From: Lachnoclostridium sp. UBA7482
GTDB lineage: Bacteria > Bacillota > Clostridia > Lachnospirales > Lachnospiraceae
Direction of reading: 5' to 3'
DNA: 15,651 bases
NCBI GenBank assembly: GCA_002479645.1
Contig: DLOO01000010.1
Coordinates: 42,208-57,858 of the forward strand
The notes beneath the pieces were generated by a model. That model saw nothing but the letters and a program-made list of their open reading frames with translations. It did no database searches and was not told the origin of the DNA. The translations under genes were made by a program, and so were the position numbers. Shown in pieces: positions 13,961-15,651 of this stretch; position 1 is the stretch's first letter, and every line of letters starts with the position of its first letter.

Positions 13961-14347
13961 ATGAGTAAAGAATTGGAACCTGCTTACGGTGCGACTCTTA
14001 ACCCGGAAAATGTTGACGGCGAGGTGAAAATTGCGGATGATGTCATTGCGGCAATTACCGGTCTGGCTGCAACAGAGATTGACGGCGTGGCTTATATGTC
14101 CGGCAATTTGACAAATGAGATTATCGGTAAACTGGGAATCAAAAACCTTTCCAAGGGCGTTACGATTACCCTGAATGACAATAAAGTCAGCGCGGAGATT
14201 TCCGTAGTCCTTCGTTACGGCTACAGTATTCCGAAGACTTCCAGAACGATTCAGGAAAAGGTCAAGAGTGCCATTGAGGGTATGACCGGATTGGAAGTGG
14301 AACGTGTAAACGTTCATATTATTGGTGTGGACATTGACAAAGCGTAA
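13961..14347 (+). CDS. Asp23/Gls24 family envelope stress response protein
   Basis: 128 residues of the Asp23/Gls24 (DUF322) family, like Bacillus YqhY, which is also encoded just before nusB. GEVKIADDVIAAITGLAATEIDGVAYMSG (about 20-48) is the family signature, and the C-terminus ERVNVHIIGVDI is also typical. The protein is soluble. In Bacillus YqhY affects acetyl-CoA carboxylase activity; whether that holds here is an inference. AGGAGG (13948-13953) lies seven bases before the ATG. It has its own promoter and is followed by a strong terminator. Confidence 0.95.
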   Translation: MSKELEPAYGATLNPENVDGEVKIADDVIAAITGLAATEIDGVAYMSGNLTNEIIGKLGIKNLSKGVTITLNDNKVSAEISVVLRYGYSIPKTSRTIQEKVKSAIEGMTGLEVERVNVHIIGVDIDKA

Positions 14348-14359
14348 AGAGTGCAGGAG

Positions 14360-14397
14360 ACAGAGAGTGGTCATTACGCGGGCACTCTCTGTTTTTT
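14360..14397 (+). terminator. Terminator between Asp23 gene and nusB
   Basis: ACAGAGAGTG (14360-14369) pairs perfectly with CACTCTCTGT (14383-14392), and a run of T residues follows (14392-14397). It starts a dozen bases after the Asp23 stop codon. Confidence 0.85.
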
Positions 14398-14418
14398 GTT
14401 CCGTAGGGATACGACTGC

Positions 14419-14437
14419 AAGAGTGTAAAGCACTCTT
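14419..14437 (+). promoter_or_regulatory. Second hairpin in the nusB leader
   Basis: AAGAGTG (14419-14425) pairs with CACTCTT (14431-14437) around a 5-base loop. Its right arm can instead pair over nine bases with AAAGAGTGC (14346-14354) at the Asp23 stop codon, which would enclose the terminator. The role is unknown. Confidence 0.5.
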
Positions 14438-14467
14438 TATTACATCATGTATGTTAGGAGGACAGGC

Positions 14468-14914
14468 ATGGGTGAGATAAAAGAAACCGGCGGAAGGCTT
14501 ACCAGAAGAGCCGGACGAGAATATGTGGTAAAGGCTCTGTACATGGCAGAATTTTACCCTCCCGAAGAGCGGGAAGAGCAGGTGAAACTGTTTTTCTCAA
14601 TGGAGAATTTGTCTGAGGCTGCAGTAGCGGCACTGATGGAACGCTACCGTTGGGCGGACACATGCAAGAACCATGCGGACAGCGTATTGGTTGCTGCATC
14701 CCGGGGATGGGATTTGAATCGTATCGGCAGAACCGAGCTTGCGATTATGCGCCTTGCCGCCGCGGAGATTTGCTCGGATGACGACATCCCTGCGGCCGTT
14801 GCAATAAATGAGGCGGTAGAGCTTGCCAAGCTGTACGGCGAAGAGCAGGCAGGAAGCTTCGTAAACGGTATTTTGGGAAAAGTGGCAAAGAAGTATGGTA
14901 CGGAAAGCGTATAG
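14468..14914 (+). CDS. nusB: Transcription antitermination protein NusB
   Basis: 148 residues, normal for NusB. It binds boxA RNA with NusE (ribosomal protein S10) and supports rRNA transcription. RRAGREYVVKALYMAEF (about 12-28) and WDLNRIGRTELAIMRLAAAEI followed by VAINEAVELAKLYGEEQAGSFVNGILGKV near the C-terminus are diagnostic. An in-frame ATG at 14447 exists, but ATG 14468 has AGGAGG (14456-14461) before it and gives the usual length. No clear promoter lies between the upstream terminator and this gene, so expression may depend on readthrough or on a promoter I cannot see. It overlaps xseA by 20 bases. Confidence 0.97.
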   Translation: MGEIKETGGRLTRRAGREYVVKALYMAEFYPPEEREEQVKLFFSMENLSEAAVAALMERYRWADTCKNHADSVLVAASRGWDLNRIGRTELAIMRLAAAEICSDDDIPAAVAINEAVELAKLYGEEQAGSFVNGILGKVAKKYGTESV

Positions 14915-15651
14915 TGTCAGTCAGGTGAATGCTTACATTCGCGGGCTTATCGAGCGGGACGGCATTTTGCATGGCATCTGTGTTTCGGGAGAGGTTTCAA
15001 ACTGTAAGTATCATCCGTCGGGGCATTTGTATTTTACCTTAAAGGATTCGGGCGGTCAGATTGCCTGCGTCATGTGGGAATCGGCTCGCCACCGCGGTCT
15101 TACCTTTGTTCTGCAGGAGGGACAGAAGGTGGAGATTACCGGAGATATTACGGTCTATGAGCGTGGAGGCAGCTATCAGATGAGCGCCCGAAGCATTCGG
15201 CTGGCGGGAATCGGTCAGTTGTATGAGCGGTTTGAACGCTATAAGCAGCAGCTGGCAGCAGAAGGTCTGTTTGCAGAGGAACATAAGAAGCCCTTACCGA
15301 GGTATCCACGAACAATCGGGATTGTTACGGCGAGCAGCGGAGCGGCGCTGCAGGATATCTGCAATATTCTCCGCAGGCGCAATCCGTATGTGCAGCCCAT
15401 TCTTGCACCGGCACAGGTACAGGGAATCGGAGCGGCGGAATCGGTTGTCAGAGCGCTTCACCGACTGGAAAGGCCGGGCATCGACCTGGTGATTGTGGCA
15501 CGGGGCGGCGGTTCCATTGAGGACTTGTGGGCATTTAACGAGGAAATTGTCGCAAGAGCTGTTTACGATTGCCCGATTCCGGTTATTTCCGGTGTCGGAC
15601 ATGAGACGGACACTACCATTATCGATTACGTATCGGATCGTCGTGCACCGA
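14895..15651 (+). CDS. xseA: Exodeoxyribonuclease VII large subunit, 3'-truncated
   Basis: The frame runs from ATG 14895 to the window edge, 252 codons with no stop. XseA with XseB degrades single-stranded DNA in both directions. Residues about 5-100 are the OB-fold ([48 protein letters not shown]). The catalytic domain follows: [17 protein letters not shown], then [17 protein letters not shown] and [25 protein letters not shown]. The start lies inside the last codons of nusB, which suggests translational coupling. xseB would be expected just beyond the window. Confidence 0.97.
   Translation, partial: [252 protein letters not shown]

Overview
The window looks like a chromosomal segment of a spore-forming, low-to-mid GC Firmicute, most likely class Clostridia and probably Lachnospiraceae. 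The evidence is a complete spoIIIA operon (AA to AH) followed by an Asp23-family gene, nusB and xseA, with a YqeG-type HAD phosphatase, shikimate-pathway genes and EF-P upstream. Strong GGAGG-type ribosome binding sites and sigma-A-like promoters fit this. The family assignment is inferred from gene order and protein motifs, not from a search.

Layout: (1) 1-1793, the 3' part of an EF-G-like translational GTPase (class II). (2) 1837-3300, a minus-strand module: a RhuM-family gene containing a perfect 45-bp palindrome, preceded by a doubtful small ORF and a clear sigma-A promoter. It looks inserted between the EF-G-like gene and an unattached plus-strand terminator at 3379-3424. (3) 3512-5730, an operon with a class I glutamine-amidotransferase-like hydrolase (peptidase C26), a single-chain fusion of a YqeG-type HAD phosphatase with shikimate kinase, and type II dehydroquinase. 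(4) 5866-6423, elongation factor P with its own promoter and a strong terminator. (5) 6539-8019, a HAD-IA phosphatase and an unrecognised polytopic membrane protein. (6) 8091-8843, shikimate dehydrogenase on the minus strand. (7) 9013-13859, spoIIIAA to spoIIIAH behind a plausible sigma-E promoter. (8) 13961 to the end, an Asp23/Gls24 gene, nusB, and the first 252 codons of xseA.

How they work together: AroQ, AroE and AroK catalyse steps 3, 4 and 5 of chorismate synthesis. The SpoIIIA proteins build the channel between mother cell and forespore during engulfment. EF-P, the EF-G-like factor and NusB act in translation and in rRNA or transcript processing. XseA acts in DNA repair.

The points most worth a second look are the YqeG-AroK fusion, the intragenic rhuM palindrome, a SpoIIIAG reduced to little more than a membrane helix plus a compact ring-building domain, and a set of mutually exclusive hairpins in the nusB leader. 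I saw no CRISPR array, tRNA, rRNA, transposase or integrase.
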